The notes under the pieces were generated by a model, which made no database searches, had not been told where the DNA came from, and saw only the letters and a list, made by a program, of their open reading frames with translations. Positions 39,043 to 47,809 of a stretch of 64,000 bases of DNA are shown one piece after another. The translations under genes were made by a program, and so were the position numbers. The DNA is taken from positions 124,001-188,000 of the forward strand of contig NZ_JAAFGS010000004.1 in assembly GCF_011090185.1 (NCBI RefSeq), given 5' to 3'. How positions within the stretch are numbered: the stretch's first letter is position 1; each line of letters begins with the position of its first letter. The DNA comes from Saccharibacillus alkalitolerans. Its GTDB lineage: Bacteria > Bacillota > Bacilli > Paenibacillales > Paenibacillaceae.

Positions 39043-40215
39043 TCACAATGCAACTTCGGGATCAATTGTGTCCATTGTGTGAAATTCTTCAGGACGTTCG
39101 TCTTTAAAACCGAAACTGTGAAGAATCGCATTGACAATCCGTTGCGACGCTTTGCCGTCTCCGTACGGGTTGGCGGCCCGGCTCATGGATTCGTACAAAG
39201 TGGAGTCGCTGAGCAGCGCTTGAGTCCGTGCATACACCTTCTCTTCTTCCGTTCCCACCAGCTCGAGCGTTCCGGCCTCGATCCCTTCCGGACGTTCCGT
39301 CGTATCGCGCAGCACGAGAACGGGCACGCCGAACGACGGCGCCTCTTCCTGCAGGCCGCCGGAGTCGGTCAGGATCAGGTGGGTATGCGGATAAAAATTA
39401 TGCAGGTCCACGACGTCGAGCGGATCGATCAGCGAGATGCGCGGATGACCGCCGAGAATTTCGTGGGCCGGCTCTTTGACGGCAGGGCTCGGATGAACGG
39501 GATATACGATCGCCACGTCTTCGAACTCGTCGGCGATCCGCTTCACCGCGCGGAAAATGTTGCGGTGCGGTTCGCCCTGCGACTCGCGGCGGTGCGCCGT
39601 CATCAGAATAAGCCTTTTTCCTTTCGCCCAATCCAGCACCGGGTGCGTGTAATCGGGCTGCACGGTATATTGAAACACATCCGTAACCGTGTTGCCTGTG
39701 ACAAAAACGCTTGACTTCGACTTATTCTCCTTGGCGAGATTGCCGCCCGACCATGAAGTCGGCGCAAAATGCAGGTCCGCGATCACGCCCGTCAGCTGAC
39801 GGTTCATCTCTTCCGGATACGGCGAAAGCTTGTTCCAGGTCCGCAGTCCCGCCTCCACGTGGCCGACTTTGATCTGCTGCATAAACGCCGAGTAGCTTGC
39901 CAGGAAAGTCGTCAGCGTATCGCCGTGCACCAGCACGATGTCCGGTTTCGCCTCGCGCAGCACCGGCTCCAGCCCTTGAAGCACGCGGACCGAAATTTCG
40001 TTCAGCGTCTGGCGGTCCTTCATGACGTCCAGATCGTAATCCGGCGTGATCTTGAATACTTCCAGCACCTGGTCGAGCATTTGACGATGCTGAGCCGTGA
40101 CGCAGACGATCGACTCGATCTCCTCCGGGTGTTTTTCCAGCTCGAGAATCAGCGGGGCCATCTTGATCGCCTCCGGACGCACGCCGAAGATGGTCATGAC
40201 TTTGATCTTTTTCAT
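39043..40215 (-). CDS. mnaA: UDP-N-acetylglucosamine 2-epimerase (non-hydrolysing)
   Basis: 390 aa from the ATG at 40215 (AGGTGA 11 bases upstream; a GTG at 40230 is also in frame). Converts UDP-GlcNAc to UDP-ManNAc. Family motifs: TIFGVRPEAIKMAPLI at the start, VHGDTLTTFLASY (~95), GHVEAGLRTW (~118), LMTAHRRES (~210) and TDSGGLQEEAPSFGVPVLVLRDTTERPEG (central part SGGLQEEAP ~288). UDP-ManNAc is the substrate for TagA encoded at 19-20 kb, so this gene belongs functionally to the wall-polymer pathway. It follows upp and precedes the atp operon. An Ile/Asp/Thr-containing tail beyond the core is short. Confidence 0.95.
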   Translation of the reverse strand: MKKIKVMTIFGVRPEAIKMAPLILELEKHPEEIESIVCVTAQHRQMLDQVLEVFKITPDYDLDVMKDRQTLNEISVRVLQGLEPVLREAKPDIVLVHGDTLTTFLASYSAFMQQIKVGHVEAGLRTWNKLSPYPEEMNRQLTGVIADLHFAPTSWSGGNLAKENKSKSSVFVTGNTVTDVFQYTVQPDYTHPVLDWAKGKRLILMTAHRRESQGEPHRNIFRAVKRIADEFEDVAIVYPVHPSPAVKEPAHEILGGHPRISLIDPLDVVDLHNFYPHTHLILTDSGGLQEEAPSFGVPVLVLRDTTERPEGIEAGTLELVGTEEEKVYARTQALLSDSTLYESMSRAANPYGDGKASQRIVNAILHSFGFKDERPEEFHTMDTIDPEVAL

Positions 40216-40356
40216 TTGTTGTTCGCTCACCTTTCCTTCGGGTATCTAGCCTTCTTCCGAAAGCCCGATCCGTCGTCGGACGATTTAATTCCTTCATTAA
40301 ATAAAGCGCTTTTTTAACCTTGAAGCCCAGAACGATCCAGACCGGATTCCGTATTC

Positions 40357-41127
<771 letters not shown>

Positions 41128-41224
41128 TTACGCGGCCCTGCGCGCATCCGCCTTGAACGGTCCGCGCGCAAAAACGTATCCCTTTCGGAGCGAACGCTCC
41201 GCTTCCGCATCCGCGCACAAAAAA

Positions 41225-41253
41225 AGCCCCGGCCGAAAATACGGCCGGCGGCT
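41225..41253 (-). terminator. Intrinsic terminator of the sugar ABC operon
   Basis: GC-rich stem (GCCGCCGGCCG / CGGCCGGGGC, one bulge) followed on the minus strand by TTTTTTTG, 22 bases after the lipoprotein stop. Confidence 0.88.
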
Positions 41254-41274
41254 TCTTCGACTCTCTTGAAACGC

Positions 41275-42546
41275 TTAGCGCACCTTGAGGTTGTCGTACG
41301 ATTCCTGCAGATTGTTAAGCAGCTGTTCCCGCGTATCCCGTCCCGCGATATACGACTGCATCTGGTTGGCATAGTCCTGCGGCGTGCCGATCGGCAGCTG
41401 CTGGAAGTACCAATTGAGCACCTTGCCCTCTTCGATATATTTCGTCAGGTCGGCGCCGAGCGCCCCGATGCCTTCCGGATCGCCCTGAATATTGTTGAAC
41501 GCCGGGATGAACTGGAACTTGGTCGTCAGGAATTCCTGACCTTCCGGCGAGGTCGCCATCCAGTCCAGCAGCTCCTTCGCCTCTTCCTTGACCGGCGAAT
41601 CCTTATTGATGACCCAGTAGGTCGGCACGCCGACGAACACCTTGTCGTTCGCTTCGGGATCGTCGCTGATCGGCATCGGCATCATGCCCACGTTCAGATC
41701 CGGATTGATCCCGTCGAGCGTCGGCTGCACCCAGTTGCCCTGCTGGGTCATGGCCGCCTCGCCGTTCGCGAACGTGGACATCTGCGTATTGTAGTCGGTC
41801 GTCAGCGGATTGGCGTTGCCGTACTTCAGCGTCAGGTCGAGCAGATCGAGCCATCCGTCGAAGATTTCGTTGCTCGCGATGTCGGCGGTTCCGTCGTCGA
41901 GCGACTGCAGGAACGCTTCCGGATCGTCCTGTCTGGCAAAAGGCACGTTGACGTTATGGTTGCCGAGTACCCACCATTCGGCATAAGCGTTGACGAACGG
42001 CGTATGGCCGGCTTCCTTGATTTTTTTCGCCGCTTCTTCCAATTCGGACAGCGTCTTCGGAATCTCGGTCACGCCCGCTTCCTTGAAGATGTCCTTGTTG
42101 TACAGGAAGCCGTAGCCTTCATAGTTCAGCGGAAAACCGTACAGTTTGCCGTCTTCGCTCATCGGGTCTTTGGCGACCTGTTCCATGTTCTTCACCCACG
42201 GCTGATCGGACAGGTCTTCGAGATATTCGAGCCACAGATCCCGTTCCTGGAAGCCGCCTATCGTGAAAATGTCAGGCTGGGCGCCGGCCGAAAAACGGGA
42301 TTTCAGCGAAGCCGCGTAATCGGTGCCGCCGCCTACGGATTGAATGTTCAGCGTGACGCCGGGATGCGACGCCTCGTATACCTGCTTCATTTCGTTGAGC
42401 TGATCGGAAATTTCGACTTTGCCCTGATAAATATTGATCACTTTTTGCCCCGAACCGCCGGAATCGCTTCCCTGGCTGCAGCCGGACAGGACGGCCGCGG
42501 CGGTCAGAAGCAGGGCGGGCAGCAGCATGAATGTCTTCTTGAACAT
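41275..42546 (-). CDS. Sugar ABC transporter substrate-binding lipoprotein
   Basis: 423 aa. Lipoprotein signal with lipobox VLSGC, lipidated Cys23, followed by a Ser/Gly-rich linker. The body matches family-1 extracellular solute-binding proteins (COG1653): IYQGKVEISDQLNEM, FSAGAQPDIFTIGG, LYGFPLNYEGYGFLYNKDIF, and GEAAMTQQGNWVQP. It would capture an oligosaccharide or sugar at the outer membrane face and deliver it to the two permeases encoded upstream. The substrate cannot be read from sequence. AAGGGGGAG precedes the ATG. Confidence 0.92.
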   Translation of the reverse strand: MFKKTFMLLPALLLTAAAVLSGCSQGSDSGGSGQKVINIYQGKVEISDQLNEMKQVYEASHPGVTLNIQSVGGGTDYAASLKSRFSAGAQPDIFTIGGFQERDLWLEYLEDLSDQPWVKNMEQVAKDPMSEDGKLYGFPLNYEGYGFLYNKDIFKEAGVTEIPKTLSELEEAAKKIKEAGHTPFVNAYAEWWVLGNHNVNVPFARQDDPEAFLQSLDDGTADIASNEIFDGWLDLLDLTLKYGNANPLTTDYNTQMSTFANGEAAMTQQGNWVQPTLDGINPDLNVGMMPMPISDDPEANDKVFVGVPTYWVINKDSPVKEEAKELLDWMATSPEGQEFLTTKFQFIPAFNNIQGDPEGIGALGADLTKYIEEGKVLNWYFQQLPIGTPQDYANQMQSYIAGRDTREQLLNNLQESYDNLKVR

Positions 42547-42559
42547 CTGATCTCCCCCT

Positions 42560-43396
42560 TTACCCTTTCACGGCGCCGGCCGCGATGCCCGACACGATGT
42601 ATTTTTGCATGGCCAGGAAGAAGATGATCACCGGAGCGATGCCCAGCACGAGCGCCGGAAGCGCCAGGTCCCACTGCTTCGTGTACTGACCGAACAGCAT
42701 GAACGTCGCGATCGGAATGGTCTGCAGATTCTCGCTCGTCAGGATGAGGGAAGGCAGCAGGTAATCGTTCCAGATCCAGAGCGTGTTCAGGATAATGATC
42801 GTCACGTACATCGGGCGCATCATCGGATAGACGATCCGGAAAAAGACGCCGTACGTGCCTGAACCGTCCACCCGCGCCGCCTGCTCGATTTCGAGCGGAA
42901 TGGACTTCATGCTGCCGTGGAAAAGGAACACCGACAGCGGCGCGCCGAAGCCCAGATAGCAGAGTATGAGCCCCCACAGGCTGTCGCTGAATCCCGCCCG
43001 GCTCGTCACGTCCATCAACGGCAGCATGATCGATTGGAACGGAATGACCATCGCCGCGACGAACAAGCCGAACAGCACGCGGTTGAACACCGAATCGTGG
43101 CGTACCATCTGGTAAGCCGTCATGGAGCTGAACAGCACGAGCAGCAGGTTGCTGAATACCGTGACGATCAGCGAGTTGCGCAGCGCGGAAGGGAAATCGA
43201 TCGCTTCCCAGCCGGCTTTATAGTTCGCCCACTGGATCGAACTCGGCAGGGCGGCGGCGTCGGACAAAATCTCCCCGAACGTCTTTACCGAGTTCGCCAG
43301 CAGGAAGTAGAACGGCACGAGGAACAGCAGGCCTATCAAAATCAACAAAATTTCGACGATTAACGTCTTGACGCGGTATCTCGAATCTTGTTCCAT
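42560..43396 (-). CDS. Sugar ABC transporter permease, MalG type
   Basis: 278 aa, six membrane segments. The inner-membrane-protein EAA loop that docks the ATPase is seen as SIPLEIEQAARVDGSGTYGVFFRIVYPMMRP (core EIEQAARVDGSG, ~180). Pairs with the MalF-type permease, whose stop overlaps this ATG in a TAATG. No nucleotide-binding subunit lies in the operon, so a shared MsmX-type ATPase encoded elsewhere must power it. Confidence 0.93.
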   Translation of the reverse strand: MEQDSRYRVKTLIVEILLILIGLLFLVPFYFLLANSVKTFGEILSDAAALPSSIQWANYKAGWEAIDFPSALRNSLIVTVFSNLLLVLFSSMTAYQMVRHDSVFNRVLFGLFVAAMVIPFQSIMLPLMDVTSRAGFSDSLWGLILCYLGFGAPLSVFLFHGSMKSIPLEIEQAARVDGSGTYGVFFRIVYPMMRPMYVTIIILNTLWIWNDYLLPSLILTSENLQTIPIATFMLFGQYTKQWDLALPALVLGIAPVIIFFLAMQKYIVSGIAAGAVKG

Positions 43397-44277
43397 TAAG
43401 CTTCAACCTCCCTGCTCTTGGTAGCGCGGACCTGAAGGGCCGTAATGATGGCGACGATCACGAAGAAGATGACCGCTTTCGCGGTGCCGAGGCCGAGACG
43501 GCTGTTCGTGAACGCTTCGCGGTAGATGTCGAGCGCCACGGAGCGGGTCGCGTTGAACGGTCCGCCGTTCGTCAGCGCCAGGTTCAGGTCGAACATTTTG
43601 AAAGACCAGGAGATGGCGAGGAACAGGCAGACGGTCACGGCCGGCATGACGAGCGGCACGATGATCTTCCAGAGCGTCTGGCTGCGGCTGGCCCCGTCGA
43701 TCTGCGCCGATTCCAGCACGTCTTTGGAGACGTTGCCGAGCGAGGCGATGTAGATGACCATCAGATAACCGGCGTACTGCCAAACGAACACGATGACGAT
43801 GCCCCAGAACGCGGTCGGCTCGTTGCCGAGCCACGGCAGATTGAAGAACGACAAGCCCGTCGCTTCGCCGATCGCGGCAAATCCGCGCACGAAGATGAAC
43901 TGCCAGATGAAGCCGAGCAGCAGGCCTCCGATCATGTTCGGCATGAAGAAGACGGTCCGCAGCACGTTTTTGCTCTTGAGCGGCTTCATCAGGAAATAAG
44001 CGAGGAAGAAGCCGAGCAGGTTCGTCAGCACCACGGCGACGACCGTGAAGCGCACCGTAAACCAGAAAGCGTTCCGGAAATCCGGATCGGACGTGAAGAT
44101 ATGGGCGTAGTTGCGCAGGCCGACGAACTCCAGGCTGCGAGACACTCCGTTCCAGTTTGTCATGGAGTAATAGATCCCGAGCAGAAACGGAATCAGGACA
44201 ATCAGAACGAAGAAGATCGTGGTCGGACCTACGAAAACGAGCTGCTGTGTCCACTGCGAAATTTTTTTACGGCTCAA
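43396..44277 (-). CDS. Sugar ABC transporter permease, MalF type
   Basis: 293 aa from the TTG at 44277, chosen because AGAGGAG lies about 10 bases upstream and the product then begins LSRKKISQWTQQLVFVGPT. Six membrane segments; EAA loop VSKDVLESAQIDGASRSQTLWKIIVPLVMPA (core ESAQIDGASR, ~190). First gene of the operon. The frame is open upstream to 44517 but that part is unlike any permease. Confidence 0.92.
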   Translation of the reverse strand: MSRKKISQWTQQLVFVGPTTIFFVLIVLIPFLLGIYYSMTNWNGVSRSLEFVGLRNYAHIFTSDPDFRNAFWFTVRFTVVAVVLTNLLGFFLAYFLMKPLKSKNVLRTVFFMPNMIGGLLLGFIWQFIFVRGFAAIGEATGLSFFNLPWLGNEPTAFWGIVIVFVWQYAGYLMVIYIASLGNVSKDVLESAQIDGASRSQTLWKIIVPLVMPAVTVCLFLAISWSFKMFDLNLALTNGGPFNATRSVALDIYREAFTNSRLGLGTAKAVIFFVIVAIITALQVRATKSREVEA

Positions 44278-44558
44278 TCCGAATCCTCTCCTCTGTAGGG
44301 TCTGTTGTGGAGCCTCCGGGAACCTCTCGGCGGAAACCGAAACGGGGATGCAGAAGGACGGCGCCATCCGGCTGCAATCCGGGAATCGCTTATACGCGCG
44401 ATAGGGCATCGGTTCCCGGCATGGGACGCGCAAACGGACTTGTCGTTCCATTCGAAGGCATCGGACTTCGCTGTATGTACGGACCGGGATGAAAGTAACG
44501 ACGGCCGATGCGGTCAAAAACGGGTACGTGAGCCACAGGCTTGCTTGCGCGTCCGCGG

Positions 44559-44572
44559 TTAAAGCGATTGCA
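44559..44572. promoter_or_regulatory. Candidate catabolite-responsive element (CcpA site)
   Basis: TTAAAGCGATTGCA agrees with the consensus TGWAANCGNTNWCA at all but two of the defined positions, including the central CG. It lies about 20-35 bases downstream of a possible -10 (TATATA, 44596-44591), where CcpA binding would block transcription of the sugar transporter. Confidence 0.4.
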
Positions 44573-44590
44573 AACGCAAAACGTACTGTT

Positions 44591-44621
44591 TATATACCCT
44601 GTTTCGGCTGCTCTCTGTCAC
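44591..44621 (-). promoter_or_regulatory. Possible promoter of the sugar ABC operon
   Basis: Minus strand GTGACA, then 19 bases, then TATATA (44596-44591). Spacing is longer than ideal, so only tentative. Confidence 0.3.
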
Positions 44622-44761
44622 TCTTCCTTAAATTACCATTTTTCTCCAACGAATGATCTCTTCTCTTCTAAAAAGAAACGGCCGTACAGACGGGTTTTCC
44701 CTCCGCTTCCCGGGTATGCCCGTCCGCCGCTCGCAGAGGTTTCCCCCTTTTTGCCGACGCA

Positions 44762-44793
44762 AAAACCCCCGGTTCGAAAGAACCGAGGGTTTT
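44762..44793 (-). terminator. Intrinsic terminator of glyA
   Basis: 14-bp stem (AAAACCCTCGGTTC / GAACCGGGGGTTTT on the minus strand, one G-U pair) with a 4-base loop, followed by TGCG. It begins 29 bases after the glyA stop. Confidence 0.9.
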
Positions 44794-44822
44794 GACGACC
44801 GTGCCGAAAAGCGGCCCGACGA

Positions 44823-46070
44823 TTAATACTGCATATCCGGGTACAGAGGGAAGCGGTCGGTCAGTTCCTTCACGTTCGCGCGCGCTTTGGAGAGGACGGC
44901 CTCATCCTTCGGCGCTTTCAGGACGGAAGCGATAATCTGTCCGATCGACTTCATCGCGTCTTGATCCATCCCGCGCGAAGTCGCGGCAGGCGTACCGATG
45001 CGGATGCCGCTCGTGATGAACGGGCTTGTCGTGTCGAACGGAATGGCGTTTTTGTTGACCGTGATGCCGACGGAGTCGAGCACGTGCTCGGCATCCTTGC
45101 CCGTGATGCCCACGCCGCGCGTGTCGATCAGCATCAGGTGGTTATCGGTGCCGCCGGAGACGATGTCGATGCCTTCGCCGATCAGCGTGTCGGCCAGCAC
45201 TTTGGCGTTAGCGACGACGTTCTGCGCGTATACCTTGAACGACGGGTCGAGCGCTTCGCCGAACGCGACGGCTTTCGACGCGATCACGTGCATGAGCGGT
45301 CCGCCCTGGATGCCCGGGAACATCGCTTTGTCGATCGCCTGCGCCCAAGGCTTTTTGCAGAGGATCATGCCGCCGCGCGGTCCGCGCAGCGTCTTGTGCG
45401 TCGTCGTCGTCACGAAATGCGCGTGCGGAACCGGCGACGGGTGCACGCCTGCTGCCACGAGGCCCGCGATGTGCGCCATGTCGACCATGAACAGCGCGCC
45501 GACGTCGTTTGCGATCGAAGCCAGCGCTTCGAAGTCGATCGTGCGCGGGTATGCGCTGGCGCCGGCAACGAGCATGCGAGGACGATGCTTGAACGCCGCT
45601 TTGCGCACTTCGTCGTAGTCGATGCGGAAGTTGTCTTCGCGCACGCCGTACGCCACGAAGTTGTACAGAATGCCCGAAGCGTTGACCGGGCTGCCGTGCG
45701 TCAGGTGACCGCCGTGCGCCAGGTTCATGCCCAGGACGGTATCGCCCGCTTTGAGCGCCGCCAGGTACACGCCCAGGTTGGCCTGCGCGCCGGAATGCGG
45801 CTGCACGTTGGCGTGTTCCGCGCCGAACAGCTCCTTCGCGCGGTCGCGCGCCAGGTCTTCGACGACGTCGACGTGCTCGCAGCCGCCGTAGTAGCGCTTG
45901 CCCGGATAACCTTCGGCATATTTATTGGTCAGCACCGAACCCATCGCTTCCATGACGGCTTCGCTGACGATATTCTCGGAGGCGATCAGTTCGATGTTGG
46001 CCTTTTGACGGGTAAGTTCCAGTCCCATCGCTTTCAGTACGGCCGGGTCGCTTTTTCTCAAATGCTCCAT
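44823..46070 (-). CDS. glyA: Serine hydroxymethyltransferase
   Basis: 415 aa, full length. PLP enzyme that converts serine and tetrahydrofolate to glycine and 5,10-methylene-THF, the main one-carbon source. PLP Lys226 is in [14 protein letters not shown]; the folate and substrate motifs [24 protein letters not shown] and PHSGAQAN are intact. GGGAGG lies upstream of the ATG. It is 101 bases downstream of ywlG and both are probably read from the promoter and ZTP riboswitch at 46.9-47.06 kb, which fits glyA's role in folate metabolism. Confidence 0.97.
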   Translation of the reverse strand: MEHLRKSDPAVLKAMGLELTRQKANIELIASENIVSEAVMEAMGSVLTNKYAEGYPGKRYYGGCEHVDVVEDLARDRAKELFGAEHANVQPHSGAQANLGVYLAALKAGDTVLGMNLAHGGHLTHGSPVNASGILYNFVAYGVREDNFRIDYDEVRKAAFKHRPRMLVAGASAYPRTIDFEALASIANDVGALFMVDMAHIAGLVAAGVHPSPVPHAHFVTTTTHKTLRGPRGGMILCKKPWAQAIDKAMFPGIQGGPLMHVIASKAVAFGEALDPSFKVYAQNVVANAKVLADTLIGEGIDIVSGGTDNHLMLIDTRGVGITGKDAEHVLDSVGITVNKNAIPFDTTSPFITSGIRIGTPAATSRGMDQDAMKSIGQIIASVLKAPKDEAVLSKARANVKELTDRFPLYPDMQY

Positions 46071-46171
46071 GTTTACGTATTCCTCCCTGAGTTCGAAAAT
46101 TTTCGTCTGTGCATCATCGATTCAAAAACGTCGGAGCCTTCCGCGCTTGCGGAGAGGCCCGACGCCCATGC

Positions 46172-46756
46172 CTAATCGCAAAACGTCGAATCGGCTTCTT
46201 CCGGCAGACGGTACACCGCCCGCTCCCCGCCGATCAGCGGCGGACGGGTGAGCGCCGCGTTCACCCGCGCTTCGCCGATCCGGCGCACGGACAGCCGCAG
46301 CGGGACGGCCACGCGGCGCAGATGCATGCCGATCAGCGTCTCGCCGATGTCGAGCCCCGCATGAGCCTCGATCGTTTCGGCCAGCGCCGGCTCCTCCATG
46401 CTCCGATACGCGGCGGAAGCCATCGAGCCGCCGGCTTTAGGCACCGGAACGGCCGAGACTTCGCGCAGTCCCAGCCGCTCCAGCACCGAACGTTCCATCA
46501 CCAGCGCGCGGTTCAAATGCTCGCAGCATTGATACGCGACGTCGAAGCCGAATTCTTCCTGCGCTTCGCGGATGCCGGCGAGCAGTTCCTGCGCGACTTC
46601 GAGCGCGCCGGACGTTCCGATATGCCTGCCCGCCACCTCGCTCGTACTGGTGCCGACGACCAGTACCCGGCCGGGCTTAAGCCCGGCCGTCTCCGCCAGT
46701 TCCCGTACCGCCAGCGCCGCCTGACGACGGATCGAATCTTCGCGTTCCTGTTCCAT
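46172..46756 (-). CDS. ywlG: TIGR01440 / DUF436 family protein YwlG
   Basis: 194 aa from the ATG at 46756 (AAGGAG 8 bases upstream). Conserved Firmicute protein of unknown function. Recognisable family text: VVGTSTSEVAGRHIGTSGALEVAQ (core GTSTSEVAG ~35), YQCCEHLNRALV with a Cys pair (~75), and LDIGETLIGMHLRRVAVP (~135). No membrane segment. It is the first gene after the ZTP riboswitch terminator, with glyA next, which suggests a link to one-carbon metabolism. In Bacillus subtilis ywlG also lies next to glyA. Confidence 0.9.
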   Translation of the reverse strand: MEQEREDSIRRQAALAVRELAETAGLKPGRVLVVGTSTSEVAGRHIGTSGALEVAQELLAGIREAQEEFGFDVAYQCCEHLNRALVMERSVLERLGLREVSAVPVPKAGGSMASAAYRSMEEPALAETIEAHAGLDIGETLIGMHLRRVAVPLRLSVRRIGEARVNAALTRPPLIGGERAVYRLPEEADSTFCD

Positions 46757-46895
46757 CTCCGTCACTCCTTCGCTGAATGCCATTCGCCGGATTACCGGCG
46801 TTCCACTAACGATCATAACGCCGAAGCGGCATAAAGAAAAGCGGGACGGCGGCAAACGCCGGGAACGCTGCGGCCGAACTTGCGAAAGCTTCAAC

Positions 46896-46940
46896 AAAAA
46901 CAAAAAGAGCGACCACGCGCAAAACGCGAAGCTGCTCTTT
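46896..46940 (-). terminator. Riboswitch-controlled terminator before ywlG-glyA
   Basis: Hairpin starting AAAGAGC and closing GCTCTTT on the minus strand, with an internal CGCG/CGCG part, followed by TTTTTGTTTTTG. It overlaps the last base of the ZTP aptamer, as expected for an expression platform. Confidence 0.82.
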
Positions 46941-47014
46941 GCCCAGGCGACCGGCCGATAACCCCGGTGCTCCATCGTGGTTGAACCCACATTTGTCGCC
47001 AGTTACACCGGGTC
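46940..47014 (-). ncRNA. ZTP (pfl) riboswitch aptamer
   Basis: Minus strand. The parts of the pfl/ZTP consensus appear in order: P1 CCCGGTG pairing with CACCGGG; the junction AACTGGCGA; P2 GTGG ... CCAC; GATGGAGCAC; and the 3' pseudoknot and ZTP-binding element TCGCCTGGGCA. ZTP riboswitches sense ZMP/ZTP, which build up when 10-formyl-THF is short, and turn on one-carbon and purine genes such as glyA. A promoter lies directly upstream and a terminator directly downstream. Confidence 0.9.
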
Positions 47015-47029
47015 TGCATTTTCACCTTC

Positions 47030-47058
47030 ATCATAAGGCAGCAAAGGCTAAAAATCAA
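47030..47058 (-). promoter_or_regulatory. Promoter of the ZTP riboswitch-ywlG-glyA unit
   Basis: Minus strand: TTGATT (47058-47053), 17-base spacer, TATGAT (47035-47030). Predicted start near 47023, a few bases before the aptamer. Confidence 0.7.
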
Positions 47059-47135
47059 CTCCATTTTGGATAAAAGACGGACAAACAATGGGAATCGTTT
47101 CACTTACGTTCGGAATTGTCCGCCGTTCAAAAAAA

Positions 47136-47158
47136 AGCTTCGCCCAAAGGGCGAAGCT
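47136..47158 (-). terminator. Intrinsic terminator of ywlE
   Basis: Perfect 10-bp stem AGCTTCGCCC / GGGCGAAGCT with a 3-base loop; minus strand continues with TTTTTTT. Confidence 0.92.
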
Positions 47159-47188
47159 CGGTCTTCCTTGCGCGAATACGATCGACTG

Positions 47189-47770
47189 TCACTCGCCGCG
47201 TTCCAGCTTGTCGAGCAGACGGTCGAGAGCCGCGCGAATTTCCGCGGCCGTCGCTTCGTAGTCATCACGCGAACCTCCGAAAGGATCGGAAATATCGAAA
47301 ATCGGAACGCGCTGCCGCAGTTCGATCATCCGACGGCTTACCGAAGCGTCGACCGACTCGCCGAGCGCGCGCGACAGCTCGGCCGACGCCAGCAGACCGT
47401 CCAGTTCCTCCAGGTCCGCCAGCACGTCGGGATCGTCCTCCACATATTCCTTTAAAGTATGCGTCCGTCCCAGCGCTTCCGGGAAGCATCGCAGCACGTG
47501 GCTCTTATGCGCCCCGGTCAGCGTCAGAATCAGATCGGCCCATTCGACCGATTCCCTTTCCAGCGGCGAACTGGTCAGGCGGTCGCCGATGTCGTGATCG
47601 CGCAGCACCGCCTCCGCATGGCGGGAGATCGGTACGCCCCGCGACGCCGCGACGCCGGCCGAACGCACATCCAGCTGTATGCCGCGCCGACGCGCCATCT
47701 GCCGCAGCAAAGCTTCGGCCATAGGGCTTCGGCAGGTGTTTCCCGTGCATACGAATAAAATGTGTTTCAA
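47189..47770 (-). CDS. ywlE: Protein-arginine phosphatase YwlE (LMW phosphatase family)
   Basis: 193 aa from the TTG at 47770, chosen because AAGGAGG lies 8 bases upstream. The P-loop CTGNTCRSPMAE has catalytic Cys8 and, at position 12, the Thr that makes YwlE specific for phosphoarginine rather than phosphotyrosine. The general-acid Asp lies in DISDPFGGSRDDY (~162). YwlE reverses McsB arginine phosphorylation, which marks proteins for ClpCP. It has about 35 more residues than the Bacillus protein, mainly in the LADLEELDGLLASAELSRAL region. It follows ywlC by 39 bases. Confidence 0.9.
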   Translation of the reverse strand: MKHILFVCTGNTCRSPMAEALLRQMARRRGIQLDVRSAGVAASRGVPISRHAEAVLRDHDIGDRLTSSPLERESVEWADLILTLTGAHKSHVLRCFPEALGRTHTLKEYVEDDPDVLADLEELDGLLASAELSRALGESVDASVSRRMIELRQRVPIFDISDPFGGSRDDYEATAAEIRAALDRLLDKLERGE

Positions 47771-47809
47771 GCGAACCGCCTCCTTGCTTCGGAATGGATA
47801 AGATGTCAT

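Larger units (their letters stand above)
44278..44822 (-). other. Regulatory region upstream of the sugar ABC operon
   Basis: 545 bases. It holds a candidate CRE (44559-44572), a possible promoter (44591-44616) and the glyA terminator (44762-44793). The ~280 bases between CRE and the first permease form a long leader in which I see no gene. Confidence 0.5.

Noticed and set aside
46743..46990. Longer YwlG frame starting at 46990
   Set aside because: It would translate the ZTP riboswitch and its terminator; the ATG at 46756 has a proper ribosome site and gives the family length.
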